A DNA stretch of 64,000 nt from Clitoria ternatea (Eukaryota; Streptophyta; Magnoliopsida; Fabales; Fabaceae): the NCBI GenBank assembly GCA_037962975.1, contig CM075676.1, positions 26,531,001-26,595,000 of the forward strand, read 5' to 3'. Numbering within the stretch: position 1 is the stretch's first letter; every line of letters begins with the position of its first letter. Below are positions 1 through 10,934 of this stretch, in pieces. Made by a program: the position numbers and the translations under genes. The notes under the pieces were generated by a model. That model was not told the DNA's origin, made no database searches, and saw only the letters and a program-made list of their open reading frames with translations.

Positions 1-202
1 CTAGTTCTCTAAGAGTTCTCTCACGAGGTCCAGCCATATCAGAAAAATTTTCAGAATTATTTTCAACAGATTCAGATGAAATACTATCACTATCAATATC
101 AACAAAATTATTATTAAATCTAGCTTCTCTAATTAATCTATGAAAAGTTCTATCAATTTCAGGATCAAATGAATATAAATGCTCAAAAGTCCTTCTAGTC
201 AT
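1..202 (-). CDS. gag: gag N-terminus of element M (runs off left edge)
   Basis: On the minus strand an ATG at 202-200 opens a frame with no stop to base 1 (67 full codons). It begins MTRRTFEHLYSFDPEIDRTF and later has the run MAGPRERTLREL near the window edge. The arrangement resembles elements C and D, which begin MRRS..DLNLGFD.EIERTLRALR, so this is most likely the start of an Athila-type capsid protein. Only the N-terminal leader region is present, with no zinc knuckle in view. The ATG is chosen because it is the first in the frame and lies about 190 bases after the primer binding site. Whether the rest of the gene is intact is unknown. Confidence 0.6.
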   Translation of the reverse strand, partial: MTRRTFEHLYSFDPEIDRTFHRLIREARFNNNFVDIDSDSISSESVENNSENFSDMAGPRERTLREL

Positions 203-391
203 ACATAGCATACAACAAGATATTTCATGATAATGAGCAATATATCATAAAAATCCTAAATCATGCAAAAGAAATAAAATAAAACAAACAAACAAAAAAA
301 AAAAAAAAAATTTTTTTATTTAATTTTTTTTTCTAAAAAAAATTATTAAACAAAATTAATTTAAAACAACAATTTTCCTAAAGATCGTTGA

Positions 392-409
392 TCCCCGGCA
401 ACGGCGCCA
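392..409 (-). other. Primer binding site of element M (tRNA-Asp type)
   Basis: The minus strand reads TGGCGCCGTTGCCGGGGA, the complement of the 3' end of plant tRNA-Asp including CCA. It lies 5 bases beyond the LTR end. The same PBS is perfect in element D and has one mismatch in element C. Confidence 0.85.
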
Positions 410-414
410 AAATT

Positions 415-2805
415 TGACGTCGGCTGTCGTGGCCCCGTCAAATTAGTACATTAAAACTAATTAATGTAGTACTAGGGTGTCAACCTAGGTCGTTCTCTCA
501 AGGATCAACACTAAAATTTAGGAAAATCTAGTCTTAAACTAATTTTAACAAACTAAAATTTAACAAACAAAATTTATTTCTTACAGATAAAAGTTCAACA
601 AGCATACAATGGGGGGGGTTTGTTTAAGTTTTGGTTGTCACAATAAATTTAAAACAGAATATACGAATACAAAATAAATGTAAAACAAATAACTAACAAG
701 CGATTGATTTTCTTGGAGTAATGCAACTTATTTTATCCTTGGATTTGAAAAGATTTCTATACATTTTCCTTACTGTTAATTCTCTTAGTTCAATTTGAAT
801 TAATCAACTAAGCGTCTTTTAATTCGTAATTCCTTTACTTTCATTTAATTAAAAATGAATATTTTAATCAAGCATCCTAATTAAGCAAAAGGAGTCAAGA
901 TTTTAATTTCTAGGAATTATTGAACATACATAGAACATCGCCTACATACATAATCTAACTTCAACGTTATGGAATTAAGCAAACCACAACTATCAAGATT
1001 GATTTTGAAACATTCATTAAGCATGTATATTTCTTAATCTATCTTAATATAATTTTTCTTATTTAATTCTAACTGTCTAATTAAATTGATTAAGCATACA
1101 ACTTAATTAAACTGAATAGACACTAAATAATCGAGCTAGAATTATGAAGAGTCTAACAACAAGGAAATGTATTGAAAATCAAAACCTCAAAAATAATATT
1201 ACATTAATCTCCAAGAAAATCAATCTAAGGGTTTTAGCCCTCCATAATTAAAACAAGATAAAAACCGAACCCGGAATGAAGTTCTCCCGAATTCTTCTGC
1301 TGTCCACTGCTTCAAAATTTCCCTCTGACTCTGCTCCAACAATTCATCTGCTCCTCTCTCTGTTCTCCCCGAACATTTGATTTTTGGCTCTAATTTATAG
1401 AGCTTCCATGGCTGGTTTTTAGACAATATAAGTGCAGCCCATTCTCCAACAGCATTTGTTCACGTGAGTTTTTTTGCTTAATTGTTGCCAATTTTTCTGT
1501 CCCATTTACGTTGCCAACAGCCAAGCTTTCACGTTGCCTTTCTCTTTAACTCCGTGGCACCCATGCTAAATGATTCCACTTTTGCAATTGAAAATGTAAA
1601 AATAATTATCCATCATTGCCGTGACATATTCCATGCTTTCATGTGCTTCTCCTAACATTCTATTATAATAAAATGACAAGGAAAAAGTTTATTAGCATAT
1701 GAAAATTTTCATAAAATTTCTGCACATTAGGAGCCCATTCACGTTGGAATATTTGCCATTATTCTGTTGTTTGCAGTCCAAATTCCCTGTTTTGCTGTCA
1801 GCTTTAATAAAAATGCTGTTGTTGCTGTTTTGTCATTGCTGTTTGCTGTCAGCTCCCTTGCTGTTTGCTGTCCAATTCACGTTAAATGCTCCACAATGTT
1901 GTCCAATTGCTTTGTTAATTTTTTTCCAAAATCAGCAGCAATTCACGTGGACCCAAGGCTTAACTCATTGACCAATTATTTTCCACTTTGCTCTTGCTTT
2001 TCACGTTAAGTGTATAGCCTTGGTGCTTTGAATTTTCCTTTGGTCATTAGAATACATGAAAATAAAGTAAGGCTTTGGACAAAAAAAATGTGCACATGGG
2101 TCCCCTTTTCCATCAAGCTTTGACGTGAATTAGAGTAAAAGAAGGGAGAATGAAACAAAAAAATATAATAATGGCACATGTTACTATTTTTGTGTCCAAT
2201 TTTGACTAAGTCAAAATTGACAAGTAGCTTCCAACTTTGCTCTTGCATTTCACGTTGGAAAACAAAGAGGGTGGGCTGCACCTTTTCTTCTAAAGCTTTG
2301 GTTTATTTTGTTTATTTTTTGAAGCATGGATAAGGCTTAAACAATTTCACATTAATATACTTGTCAAAGAAAAGTAATTAATGTGAATTTGTACTTGAAG
2401 GAGAGTGATTTATTTGCAAAATACTCATGAAGCTTCCAATAATTAGATAACCTGTAAAATAAAATAAAATCAAATTAAACTTAGTTAATTCAATAGATTT
2501 TATTTTAGGATGAAAGCTTAATTTATTTTAAACATCCTAATTAACACAAACTAAACAAAAACAGTAAAAATTAAAAACAGCAATCACTAATAAATAGTAA
2601 CAGTAAAAGAAAACATAAATCACAAAATTCAACACTCAATAGTAATAGTAAAAATAAGAAAACAATGATTACTAACAAATAGTGAAATAAAAATTACAAA
2701 TGGAGATTACTGACAATTTACGCTAAAACACATTTATTAGGATTTAACAGTAAATAAAACAGACAAACAGAGTAAGTAATTAAGGGTAAAAAATATTAGT
2801 CATCA
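415..2805 (-). repeat. 5' LTR of element M (about 2.39 kb)
   Basis: On the minus strand it begins TGATGACTAATA at 2805 and ends GACGTCA at 415, giving TG...CA ends. It is AT-rich with no coding capacity. A TATA-like box lies at 1399-1392. A stretch around 1770-1875 repeats GCAAACAGCAA-type words on the minus strand, a motif also seen in the LTRs of element C. Open frames inside the LTR are short and show no family resemblance. Confidence 0.75.
1392..1399 (-). promoter_or_regulatory. TATA box, element M LTR
   Basis: The minus strand reads CTATAAATT within the LTR. It is the best TATA match and lies mid-LTR, where a U3/R boundary would be expected. Confidence 0.45.
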
Positions 2806-3632
2806 ATGCCCAACGATGGAGAGAAACAGCGGCACAAGTTGATCCCCCATTGTTGGAAAAAGAAATAGTCGCAATGTTTATCGACACACTCCCATCACCT
2901 TTCTACGGCAAGATGATTGGTAGTGTTTCGGCCAATTTCTCTGACATCGTGACTATTGGGGAAAGAGTGGAGAGTGGAATACGAACGGGTAAGATCACTC
3001 AGGGCTCATCTGGGGCAAACATGACAAGGAAGCTGGCACCTGGGAGAAGGGACGGAGAAACTAATTCCATCTCTTCTAATCAAAAGACGATTCCGCCGAG
3101 ACCATTCACTCCTACCATGATTCAAGCTCCTAATCCTTATGTGGCCGCAGCTACTTATGGCCCGACAGCTCATACTCCTCACTTCCGCCCACCCATAGTA
3201 AGAGCTCCAATACCACAACCCATGCCATACCATCACCCGCAGCAAGTAGCTCGACCACCCAACTATAATCAGAACCCAAGGAATCCCAACAACGAGCGCA
3301 CCCCTGCGCAGTTCGATCCAATTCCCATAACATATGCCGAACTTTTTCCAGTCCTCGTTGAGAGGGGAATGATAGCTCCATGCCCCATGAGGCCGTTGCA
3401 ACCTCCTTACCCAAGGGGGTATGACCCGAACGCTCATTGTGATTACCATGCAGGGGCGCCAGGGCACTCCATAGAAAATTGCATGGCTTTGAAATATAAA
3501 GTGAGAGATTTGATCAAAGCTGAGTGGATTAGTTTTCAAGAAAGAAGCCCTAATGTGACCGTAAATCCCCTGCCTAATCACGAAGGTTCGGGAGTTAATG
3601 CAGTGGTGACAGAGGTTGGAAATGGTTTTTGA
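2806..3632 (+). pseudogene. gag: gag of element A (Tat/Ogre type), 5'-truncated and fused to a deletion
   Basis: This is the C-terminal two-thirds of a Tat-type capsid/nucleocapsid protein, open from 2808 to a TGA at 3630. Visible landmarks are RWRETAAQVDPPL, the capsid stretch MFIDTLPSPFYGKMIGSVSANF, a Pro/Gln-rich linker, and the knuckle-like CDYHAGAPGHSIENC followed by MALKYKVRDLIKAEW. The N-terminal part lies across element M. Compared with element B the frame is clean, with CGA-TGG at 2814, CAA at 3216 and TGG at 3525 where B has stops. The last ~10 residues diverge because a deletion joins gag to the end of the protease region, removing the protease core. Confidence 0.85.
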
Positions 3633-3971
3633 TGATAATGCTGATTTGGGTGGCCGCTTGCCCGCCGGGCCGAGAGCTCAATGACTGGGAAGCTGTCAAA
3701 TTCCCCACGATTTTAATAGTTCACCAAATTAATTTATCATTTGCCTTAGTGTCTTGTTTATCCCTCTGCTATGCCTAAGGCTTTGGGACTTTCCATGTAA
3801 TAAAGGCGAAAAAAAACTTGTTTTACCAGTCAATCAATAAATGTGTATCGAAATTCTATAAAGATTTTTCTCATTCCTTTATCCTTGCTTTCATCCATTG
3901 TCTTTATTTGTTTGTTCCTTTTTTTTTCCTCTCCATTTTTTATTTCTTGCCATAAAGCGCTAAAATTGCAG
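3633..3971 (+). other. Protease tail remnant and degenerate intron of element A
   Basis: From about 3640 the sequence matches the pre-intron end of element B's protease region (compare 15850-15939), out of frame with gag. It then matches B's intron (CTTTGGGACT, TAATAAAGGCGAA), ending at a pyrimidine tract and TTGCAG at 3971. The intron donor seen in B as CCAAAGTAATTT reads CCAAATTAATTT at 3724-3735, so the GT is gone. No gene is encoded. Confidence 0.6.
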
Positions 3972-4257
3972 ATCCGAAAAAGATCCTCTTGAGACTAATG
4001 AAATCACAATCCCATTTTACGACCTCAACTACCCGGTCGATTGTGCTGACGAAGGAGGTAGGGAAACCTACGAGCCACTATCCAAGTTTACAAGATTGAT
4101 AGAACAAGAGGATCAAGATGGGTATACCCCTAAGTCAAGAACAATTGAAGGAATCACAGGGGCAACCTATCAGAAGGCATGGAATGACAATATGGGCAAG
4201 TCCCAAATTAGACAAGTGGTAGGCCAGTCATTTAAGGAAACCTCAACAGTTGAATAG
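3972..4257 (+). pseudogene. Protease-RT linker remnant of element A (no RT)
   Basis: After the conserved acceptor site the frame is open for about 94 codons to TAG at 4255-4257. It matches the start of B's pol (SEKDPLE...FYDLNYPVDCADEGG, then RLIEQEDQ), then diverges into a tail ending in QSFKETSTVE with no RT motif. The RT, RNase H and integrase coding region, about 3 kb in B, is absent. Confidence 0.6.
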
Positions 4258-4912
4258 GGGGGAAATCACTTATGTCTATAAATGTAGACACAACTGAGGA
4301 AGACTTTGCTAAAAAAAAAAAAGAAAAAAGAAGAAAAAAAAAAAAAAATAATACAAAAAAACAAATAAAAAAATAGAGCCAAGCTCAAAGTCCAATGCAC
4401 CTACCAAGCAGGAAAAGCTGGTTACGTCCAGATCATCAAGCAAGCTGTCATTTTCTGTATTGGGGGAATAAATGTCACTAGACCAAGAATTTGTATTCTT
4501 ATCATCATCAACACCTCAAAAGGTACGCTATTCCTCATGCTCATGAAACCAAGGAAATAGTCTATCAGGTTGAGTTATTGCATCATCAAGGGCATAAAAA
4601 ACAAAAAAAGGGTGGCAAACAAAAAAATAAAAAAAATGAAAAATCCAAAAAATGAAATCAAAAAAAAGAAAAAAAAGGGCCAAAATGATAACTCAGAGTA
4701 ATTCTCTCATTGATGCTAAAAGACTCACCAATATTTCCTTGGGTACATGGCATAGGAGTAGAGTCTCCTATTTGAGAAGACATCAGTTCCCCAAAGGATC
4801 CAAACTAAATTTGGAAAAGGTTGGGCAGACTCAGCTGGAGTGTGATCAGTTTCAACCCTTTACTATAAAGGATGTGGCCAAATAAAAAAGAAGAGAAAAA
4901 CACAAGAAAAAA
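4258..4912 (+). other. A-rich spacer of element A
   Basis: Two poly-A-rich tracts (4311-4376 and 4600-4680) flank sequence I cannot assign. Near 4685-4725 the translation SLIDAKRLTNI faintly resembles the integrase C-terminal NLIDGKRLTAL of element B, so a small integrase remnant is possible but weak. No other coding signal is seen. Confidence 0.4.
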
Positions 4913-6920
4913 GCTCGCTAGGCTGAAAACCTGAAAAGACGACCTAGGCAAAAGTTAGAGCGACCCGGTGAGTCGAAAACCTGAAAAGGCGGCTCAGGTA
5001 AAAATTAGGGTCAAGATTTTGGCAAAGTAGCTAAAGCTCCCAATGCAAAACATGCAAACTGAGGTATCAGGAACATGGTCGAACTACCCTCTCAAAGGCA
5101 GAGTTGAATGATGTACTTGAGGTCGTGACGTGGGATTAAGATTCTCGCTAGTCTCAGGAATTCACTGGAGGATCTTTGAACCTTTCCTATTTCCCTTGGC
5201 CTTGACCTGTCCTACGAGGCTTTATTTCATCCCATCTGTTTTCCCTATTGTCCATTCTCTGTATATTGTTTGACATACATGAATAAAATTTATCCTTTCT
5301 TCAATACGTGTTATGAATTGCATTGATCTGATAGAACATTGTGTTTTTTTTAAAAATAAATGAAAGAATGATGAACATTTAAAGTCGTAAGGGACAAGAC
5401 ACTCCCACTACTTGACCTCGTCTTAGACAATCATCACAAAGACTCAGCCAGGCACGCGCTTCAAAGCTATGATCGCCTCTTTGATTCTCCTCTGTCCATG
5501 AGTTATCTCAAGGGCCGCGGTTTCACAGGACCTACCCAGTTTTTGAATTTATCTTTGCACTACTTACCATTTTTATGCAGGTTATCTCACAGACAGTCAT
5601 GCCAGGCATTAACACCTCAATCAAATCCTTCAAGTCCCCTCCTCGAATCACCTCAGAACTCCTTCCCTAAATCGCCAAAGTTGACGCCTTTTAATGTTTT
5701 CTTCTCCCATCGCCTAAGCAGGCACCTTTAAAGTCTGTCGCTCAACTCCAAAGTCAGCATCTCTCAAATTCTCATCCCCCCAGTGGAACCTTCCTCGCCA
5801 AAGTTGGCACTTCTCGAAACTCCATCCTTAGATCGTCAAAGTTGGCACTTCTCAAAGTCTCCTCTTCAATCTCCAAAGCAGGCACCATTCTAAATCCCTT
5901 TCTCCTCTTTCGCCAAAGTTGGCGATCTTCAAAGTCTCCCACTCAACTCCAAAATCAGCACCTCTCAAATTCTCATCCCCAGTGAAATCAATCGCCAAAG
6001 CTGGCACTTCTCAAGATCTCTTCCCCAATGAATCCCAAACTTTCCATTCTCAATCAAGAGGCAGTACCCGAATCACCAAATTCTTCCCCAGTAGAACTAC
6101 ACTTCCCAGACAAATCAAACTGGGGCATCACCCCCTGGTTCATTCTCTTTCACCCAAAGAGGTAGCACCCCGAACCATCAATCCTTCTCCAGTGGAACTA
6201 CACTTCCCAGACAAATCAAACTGGGGCATCACCCCCTGGTTCATTCTCTAGTAGAAATACATTTCCTAAATAACTCAAACTGGGGCATCTCCCCAGATTT
6301 CTTTTGTTCATTCAAGGGGTAGTTCCCCAACAACCTTCAAATCACCTTAAACTAGGGTATCTCCCCAGATTTCTTTTGTTCTAGCCAATCTCCAAGAATC
6401 CCTCCAATCATGTCAAACTGGGGCATCACCCTATGTTTCTCCTTTCTCAATCAAGGGGACGATTCCCCATATTCCTCCTCTTACCGTCAAGGGGAGGATT
6501 CCCCAAGATTCTCTTAAATCATGTCAAACCGGGGCATCACCCCATGTTTCTCCTTTTGCAATCAAGGGGACAATTCCCCATGTCTCTCCTCCTACAGTCA
6601 CAAGGGATGATTCCCGGAGATTCGTTCAAGAACCTTCAAAATGGGACATCTCCCCAGATTTCTTTTATTCTGGCCTTTCCCCAAGATTCCTTCAAACCAT
6701 GTCAAACTGGGGGGAATCACCCCAGGATCACGCTCTTTCAGTCAAAGAGCAATTCTTTTAGTCATGCCAAACTGGGGCATCACCCTAAGCCTTTAGGTCC
6801 AGTGAGTTAATTTGGAAGAGACGTCCTGTTAGCTCCCCCAACCTTTGCATTTCATGCCAACGGTGAGTTAATTCAGACGAGACGTCCTGTTAGCTCCCCC
6901 CTAATCTTTACTTTCCATTC
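4913..6920 (+). repeat. 3' UTR of element A: conserved block plus strings of mini-hairpins
   Basis: The stretch 4913-5490 is closely matched by 19680-20250 in element B (GCTGAAAACCTGAAA..GG repeats, CAGGCACGCGCTCCAAAGC). From about 5700 to 6800 it consists of short inverted repeats with 4-5 base loops. Examples are GCCTaagcAGGC, GCCAaagtTGGC, CGCCAaagtTGGCG, CTGGGGcatctCCCCAG and GGGGAcgatTCCCC. Small open frames here only reflect the repeats and resemble no protein. Confidence 0.7.
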
Positions 6921-8134
6921 GCCTATTCAGGCATTCTTTCCCGTCTGTTAGCCTATCAGGGCACCCTTTCCCTTCTTGCCGCCTATTAAGGCAACTTTTC
7001 CTTTCCATTCGCCTATTCAGGCACCCCTTCTATCTTCCAGCCGCCTATCAAGGCATCCTTTATCTTTCCAGCCGCCTATCAAGGCATCCTTTACCTTTCC
7101 TGCCGCCTATCAAGGCATCCTTACCTTTCCAGTCGCCTATCAAGGCATCCTTTATTTTCCAGTCGCCTATCAAGGCATCCTTTATCTTTCCAGCCGCCTA
7201 TCAAGGCATCCTTTATCTTCCAGTCGCCTATCCAGGCATCCTTTATTTTTCATTCGCCTATTCAGGCATTCCTTTTCTTTTCTGTTCGCCTATTCAGGCA
7301 TCCTTTACTTTCTGCTCGCCTATTCAGGCACCTCTTTGCTTTTTGACCGCCTATTCAGGCATCCCTTTACTGTTTGTCCGCCTATTCAGGCACCCTTTTA
7401 CTTCTCATTTGCCTATTCAGGCATCCTTCTACTTCTCATTTGCCTATTCAGGCATTCATTTACTTCCTGTCCGCCTATTCAGGCATCCTTTACTTTCCAT
7501 CTGCCTATCCAAGCATCCTTTATTTTTCATTCGCCTATTTAGGCATTCCTTTTCTTTTCTGTTCACCTATTCAGGCATCCTTTACTTTCTGCTCGCCTAT
7601 TCAGGTACCTCTTTGCTTTTTGTCCGCCTATTCAGGCATCCCTTTACTGTTTGTCCGCCTATTTAGGCACCTCTTTACTTCTCATTTGCCTATTCAGGCA
7701 TCCTTCTACTTCTTATTTGCCTATTCAGGCATTCATTTACTTCCTGTCCGCCTATTCAGGCATCCTTTACTTTCCATCCGCCTATCCAGGCATCCTTTAT
7801 TTTTCATTCGCCTATTCAGGCATTCCTTTTCTTTTCTGTTCGCCTATTCAGGCATCCTTTACTTTCTGCTCGCCTATTCAGGCACCTCTTTGCTTTTTGT
7901 CCGCCTATTCAGGCATCCCTTTACTGTTTGTCCGCCTATTCAGGTACCCCTTTTACTTCTCATTTGCCTATTCAGGCATCCTTCTACTTCTCATTTGCCT
8001 ATTCAGGCATTCATTTACTTCCTGGCCGCCTATCAAGGCATCCTTTATTTTTCATTCGCCTATTCAGGCATTCCTTTTCTTTTCTATTCGCCTATTCAGG
8101 CCTCCTTCATTTTCCAGTTCGCCTTTTCAGGCAC
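6921..8134 (+). repeat. GCCTATTCAGGC tandem array, element A 3' UTR
   Basis: Roughly forty copies of GCCTATTCAGGCA and variants (GCCTATCAAGGC, GCCTATCCAGGC, GCCTATTTAGGC) are separated by pyrimidine-rich spacers, at a period of about 27-30 bases. A higher-order duplication of about 290 bases is also visible. Each unit can form a GCCT/AGGC stem. Long open frames occur in several phases only because the array lacks stops. Tandem arrays in 3' UTRs are known for Tat/Ogre elements. Confidence 0.85.
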
Positions 8135-8333
8135 CCTTTACTTTTTGTTCGTCTATTTCCAAAAAAGAAAAAAGAAAAAAAAAGTGGTGTTGGTCTGATG
8201 TTGACACTAGGTGGATGAGGTTCTCTCTATTCCAAGACATGGGTGGTCATGATGCACTAATCCGAGGTTCTATACTTTGCAAGGACGATGTCCGGTTGAT
8301 GGGTCCCATTTATCCCCTACACCGGTGTTCATG

Positions 8334-8400
8334 TCTTTACTCCCTTTTCACCTCAGAAATACGAAGATTCCGTATTTCTTTTGTGAAAAAGGAGTAAAGA
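8334..8400 (+). other. Stem-loop bracketing the polypurine tract of element A
   Basis: TCTTTACTCC at 8334-8343 pairs with GGAGTAAAGA at 8391-8400. Inside it AGAAATACG pairs with CGTATTTCT (about 8354-8378). Element B has the same layout with different inner arms (21966-22034). Confidence 0.6.
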
Positions 8401-8404
8401 GGGG
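8396..8404 (+). promoter_or_regulatory. Polypurine tract of element A
   Basis: AAAGAGGGG lies four bases before the 3' LTR start. The identical tract occurs at the same position in element B. Confidence 0.75.
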
Positions 8405-8606
8405 CATCTGTGAACACCTATTTCGGTCCGACCCAAATGGAAAGGACACCGGTCCCAAATGTAAATATAAACGTCCAAAAAGGGGGAACACCGGACCGGT
8501 TGTTGGAATCCCTTAATGGCCGATGTCGCGGATCTGACAACGAAAGAACAAGTGAGTCCGGCCCAAGTAAGAAACGACGATCTCGTGGGCGGACTCAGAT
8601 CAAAAA

Positions 8607-9045
8607 TAGGCACACCGGCTGGTAGTAGATCCGGACTAGGAGGGGGAACACCGCCCCTGTGAACACCTCTTTCAGTCCGGCCTAAATTGTTATAACACCG
8701 GACCCGGCCTTAAAATTGGCAACACCGGACAAGGCCCAAATTAACACCGGACCGATGTCGTGCGCCTGACAAAGGAGTAACAGGCCAGTCCGGCCCTAAG
8801 GAAAGGAATCTCAGATCAAAAATAGGCACACCGACTGGTAGTAGATCCGGACTAGGAGGGGGAACACCGCCCGTGTGAACACCTCTTTCAGTCCGGCCTA
8901 AATTGTTATAACACCGGACCTGGCCTTAAAACTGGCAACACCGGACAAGGCCCAAATTAACACCGGACCGATGTCGTGCGCCTGACAAAGGAGTAACAGG
9001 CCAGTCCGGCCCTAAGGAAAGGAATCTCAGATCAAAATAGGCACA
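8607..9045 (+). repeat. 216-base tandem repeat in U3 of element A
   Basis: The word TAGGCACACCG starts at 8607, 8823 and 9038, giving two full units and a third start. Each full unit includes a TGTGAACACCTCTTTCAG copy resembling the true LTR start at 8409. Confidence 0.8.
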
Positions 9046-9407
9046 CCGGCTGGTAGTAGATCCGGACTAGGAGGGAGAACATCGCCCCGATGATTACATT
9101 GAAAGACTCAACCGGTGTGAAGACACAGGTAAAGGTTCTTGAGACACCACGTCGGATCAGTGGAAACTCCGTCCAACCGATGTCTTTGCTAACCGATGTC
9201 ACAAATTTGACAACGGATGGATGAGGTCGGAAATTTGTGCATGATGACCTGGAATCGCACTCCCCAAAAGGTGGCAGACAAGGGGTCGGTAGTGGAGGAA
9301 TTAAAAATTTCCCATCAGCCATTATCCCCCCACTATCTGTTAGTGGCCAGGTCGCTTCCATCAAGTGGAGTTTGAGCTGTCCACTCGGCCCATGTCCAAG
9401 AGCCCTC

Positions 9408-9415
9408 TATAAATA
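9408..9415 (+). promoter_or_regulatory. TATA box, element A LTR
   Basis: TATAAATA lies about 1 kb into the LTR. Elements B, F and H have the same octamer, and all sit upstream of a pyrimidine- or C-rich transcribed stretch. Confidence 0.6.
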
Positions 9416-9536
9416 CCTCTCAGGAAGAGGCACAAGGGGTTGGCTGGTAAGTTCTTGACACGGTCCAGAGCTGGAAAGAGAGGAAACCTCTAAATTTCAC
9501 TTCAAGAGTCTTAAGGAATTCATTCCCTTCACACAG

Positions 9537-10430
9537 TTCTATCCCAATACCTCCCAATCCACACCGTCCCAATACCTCCCAATCCACACTGTCCCAATAC
9601 CTCCCAATCCACACCGCCTCAACATCTCCCAAACACCACACCATCCCAATACCCCCAAAAACCATACCGTCCTAACATCCATCAATCTCCACACCGTCCC
9701 AACATCTCCCAAACACCACACCATCCCAATACCCCCAAAAACCATACCGTCCTAACATCCATCAATCTCCACACCGTCCCAACATCTCCCAAACACCACA
9801 CCGTCCCAATACCCCCAAAAACCATACCGTCCTAACATCCATCAATCTCCACACCGTCCTAACATCTCCCAAACACCACACCATCCCAATACCCCCAAAA
9901 ACCATACCGTCCTAACACCTCCCAATCCACACCGTCCCAACATCTCCCAAATACCACACCGTCCCAATACTCCCAATCCACACCGTCCCAACACCTCCCA
10001 ATCCACACCGTCCCAACATCTCCCAATCCACACCGTCCCAATACTCCCTAAACTATACCGTCCCAACACCTCCTAATTCATCTCCATATTCCTTGAACAC
10101 CACACCGTCCCAGCCTCCAACCCACATCGTTCTAACAGCATCCTCCCTCAGATCCTCATCAACTCCACCGATTCACTGTAGCCCTTCACACCGATCTCCT
10201 AAATCTACCATACTGTATCCATATTCCTGAACACCACCCGGTTCTGCCCTAATCCGTCCTAATCCCGCCACGCCGTCCCAACAACTCCTAAACATTGTTC
10301 CAATACTCCTTAAACACTACACCGTCCCAATACCCCCAAATACCACATCGTCCCAACATCCATCAATCTCCACACCGTCCCAATACTCCCTGAACACCAC
10401 ACCGTCCCAGCCTCCTAAACCCAATATATC
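9537..10430 (+). repeat. ACACCGTCC-rich tandem array in element A LTR
   Basis: Short C-rich units (CACACCGTCCCAATACC and variants) repeat throughout. An 80-base higher-order unit recurs at 9621, 9701, 9781 and 9861. The minus-strand open frames here are repeat artefacts. Confidence 0.8.
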
Positions 10431-10894
10431 TTTCCAACATTTCCTGAATCTCCTTACCACTGTTCGGTCCTTCAACCCTATATCCACACCAGCAGAATCC
10501 ACACCGGTCAACATCTGTAAGTTGTTCCCTCAACGACCTCACCACCAGTTTTGTTCTATGTTCTTTCCTTTCATTTTTTTTATTATAAGCGTTCATCTGC
10601 TGAGTTTGTATTTTTTGGACTTGTTTACTTTCCTAAAGTTCATTCAGTTAAATTTCATTTTACTTTGTAATAATAATAAAAAAAATAAATGTCTCTTGTG
10701 TTTTCTTTGAAATCTAGATAAAGTCAAAAAAAAAGGAAACAAATCATTTTTAGTCAGTGTCGTACAGAAAATACTTCCGTCTACACAATCTCTATAGGAT
10801 CCATACACGTGTGAAGAACTTCGTCTTGTATGGGTTCCTTACCAAAATGATACCCACCAACATTTTCCCAATCTTTTAAAAGAAAAATTCAGAA

Positions 10895-10934
10895 CTACGT
10901 AACCCTGATTTCTTGATAATTCAAGAATACGTAG
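10895..10934 (+). other. CTACGTA two-tier hairpin, element A LTR
   Basis: Outer arms CTACGTA and TACGTAG enclose inner arms TTCTTGA and TCAAGAA. Equivalent structures are at 24375-24414 (B) and 32236-32277 (E), with different inner arms. Confidence 0.6.

Larger units (their letters stand above)
1..2805 (-). mobile_element. Element M: minus-strand Athila-like Gypsy retrotransposon, 5' end only
   Basis: Read on the minus strand, an LTR (2805 to 415) is followed by a primer binding site matching tRNA-Asp and then the start of a gag frame that leaves the window at base 1. The tRNA-Asp primer and the gag N-terminus fit the Athila group of Ty3/Gypsy. The right end abuts the middle of a Tat-type gag at 2806. 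The undisturbed sister gag at 13364 reads straight through this point, so M inserted into element A. The matching TSD copy would lie left of the window and cannot be checked. Confidence 0.75.

Noticed and set aside
392..409. tRNA gene fragment
   Set aside because: Only the acceptor-end complement is present, next to an LTR end, so it is a primer binding site. The same applies at 34804, 44365, 53252, 57563 and 62533.
3006..3581. 191-codon minus-strand frame
   Set aside because: It is the antisense shadow of a well-supported gag on the plus strand.
6976..8516. Several overlapping open frames of 100-270 codons with repeated AYSGIL/LFRHP peptides
   Set aside because: They are translations of the GCCTATTCAGGC array in multiple phases. 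The array lacks stop codons, and no protein family is recognisable.
9420..10596. Minus-strand frames rich in WIGRYWDG
   Set aside because: They are translations of the ACACCGTCC tandem array within an LTR.
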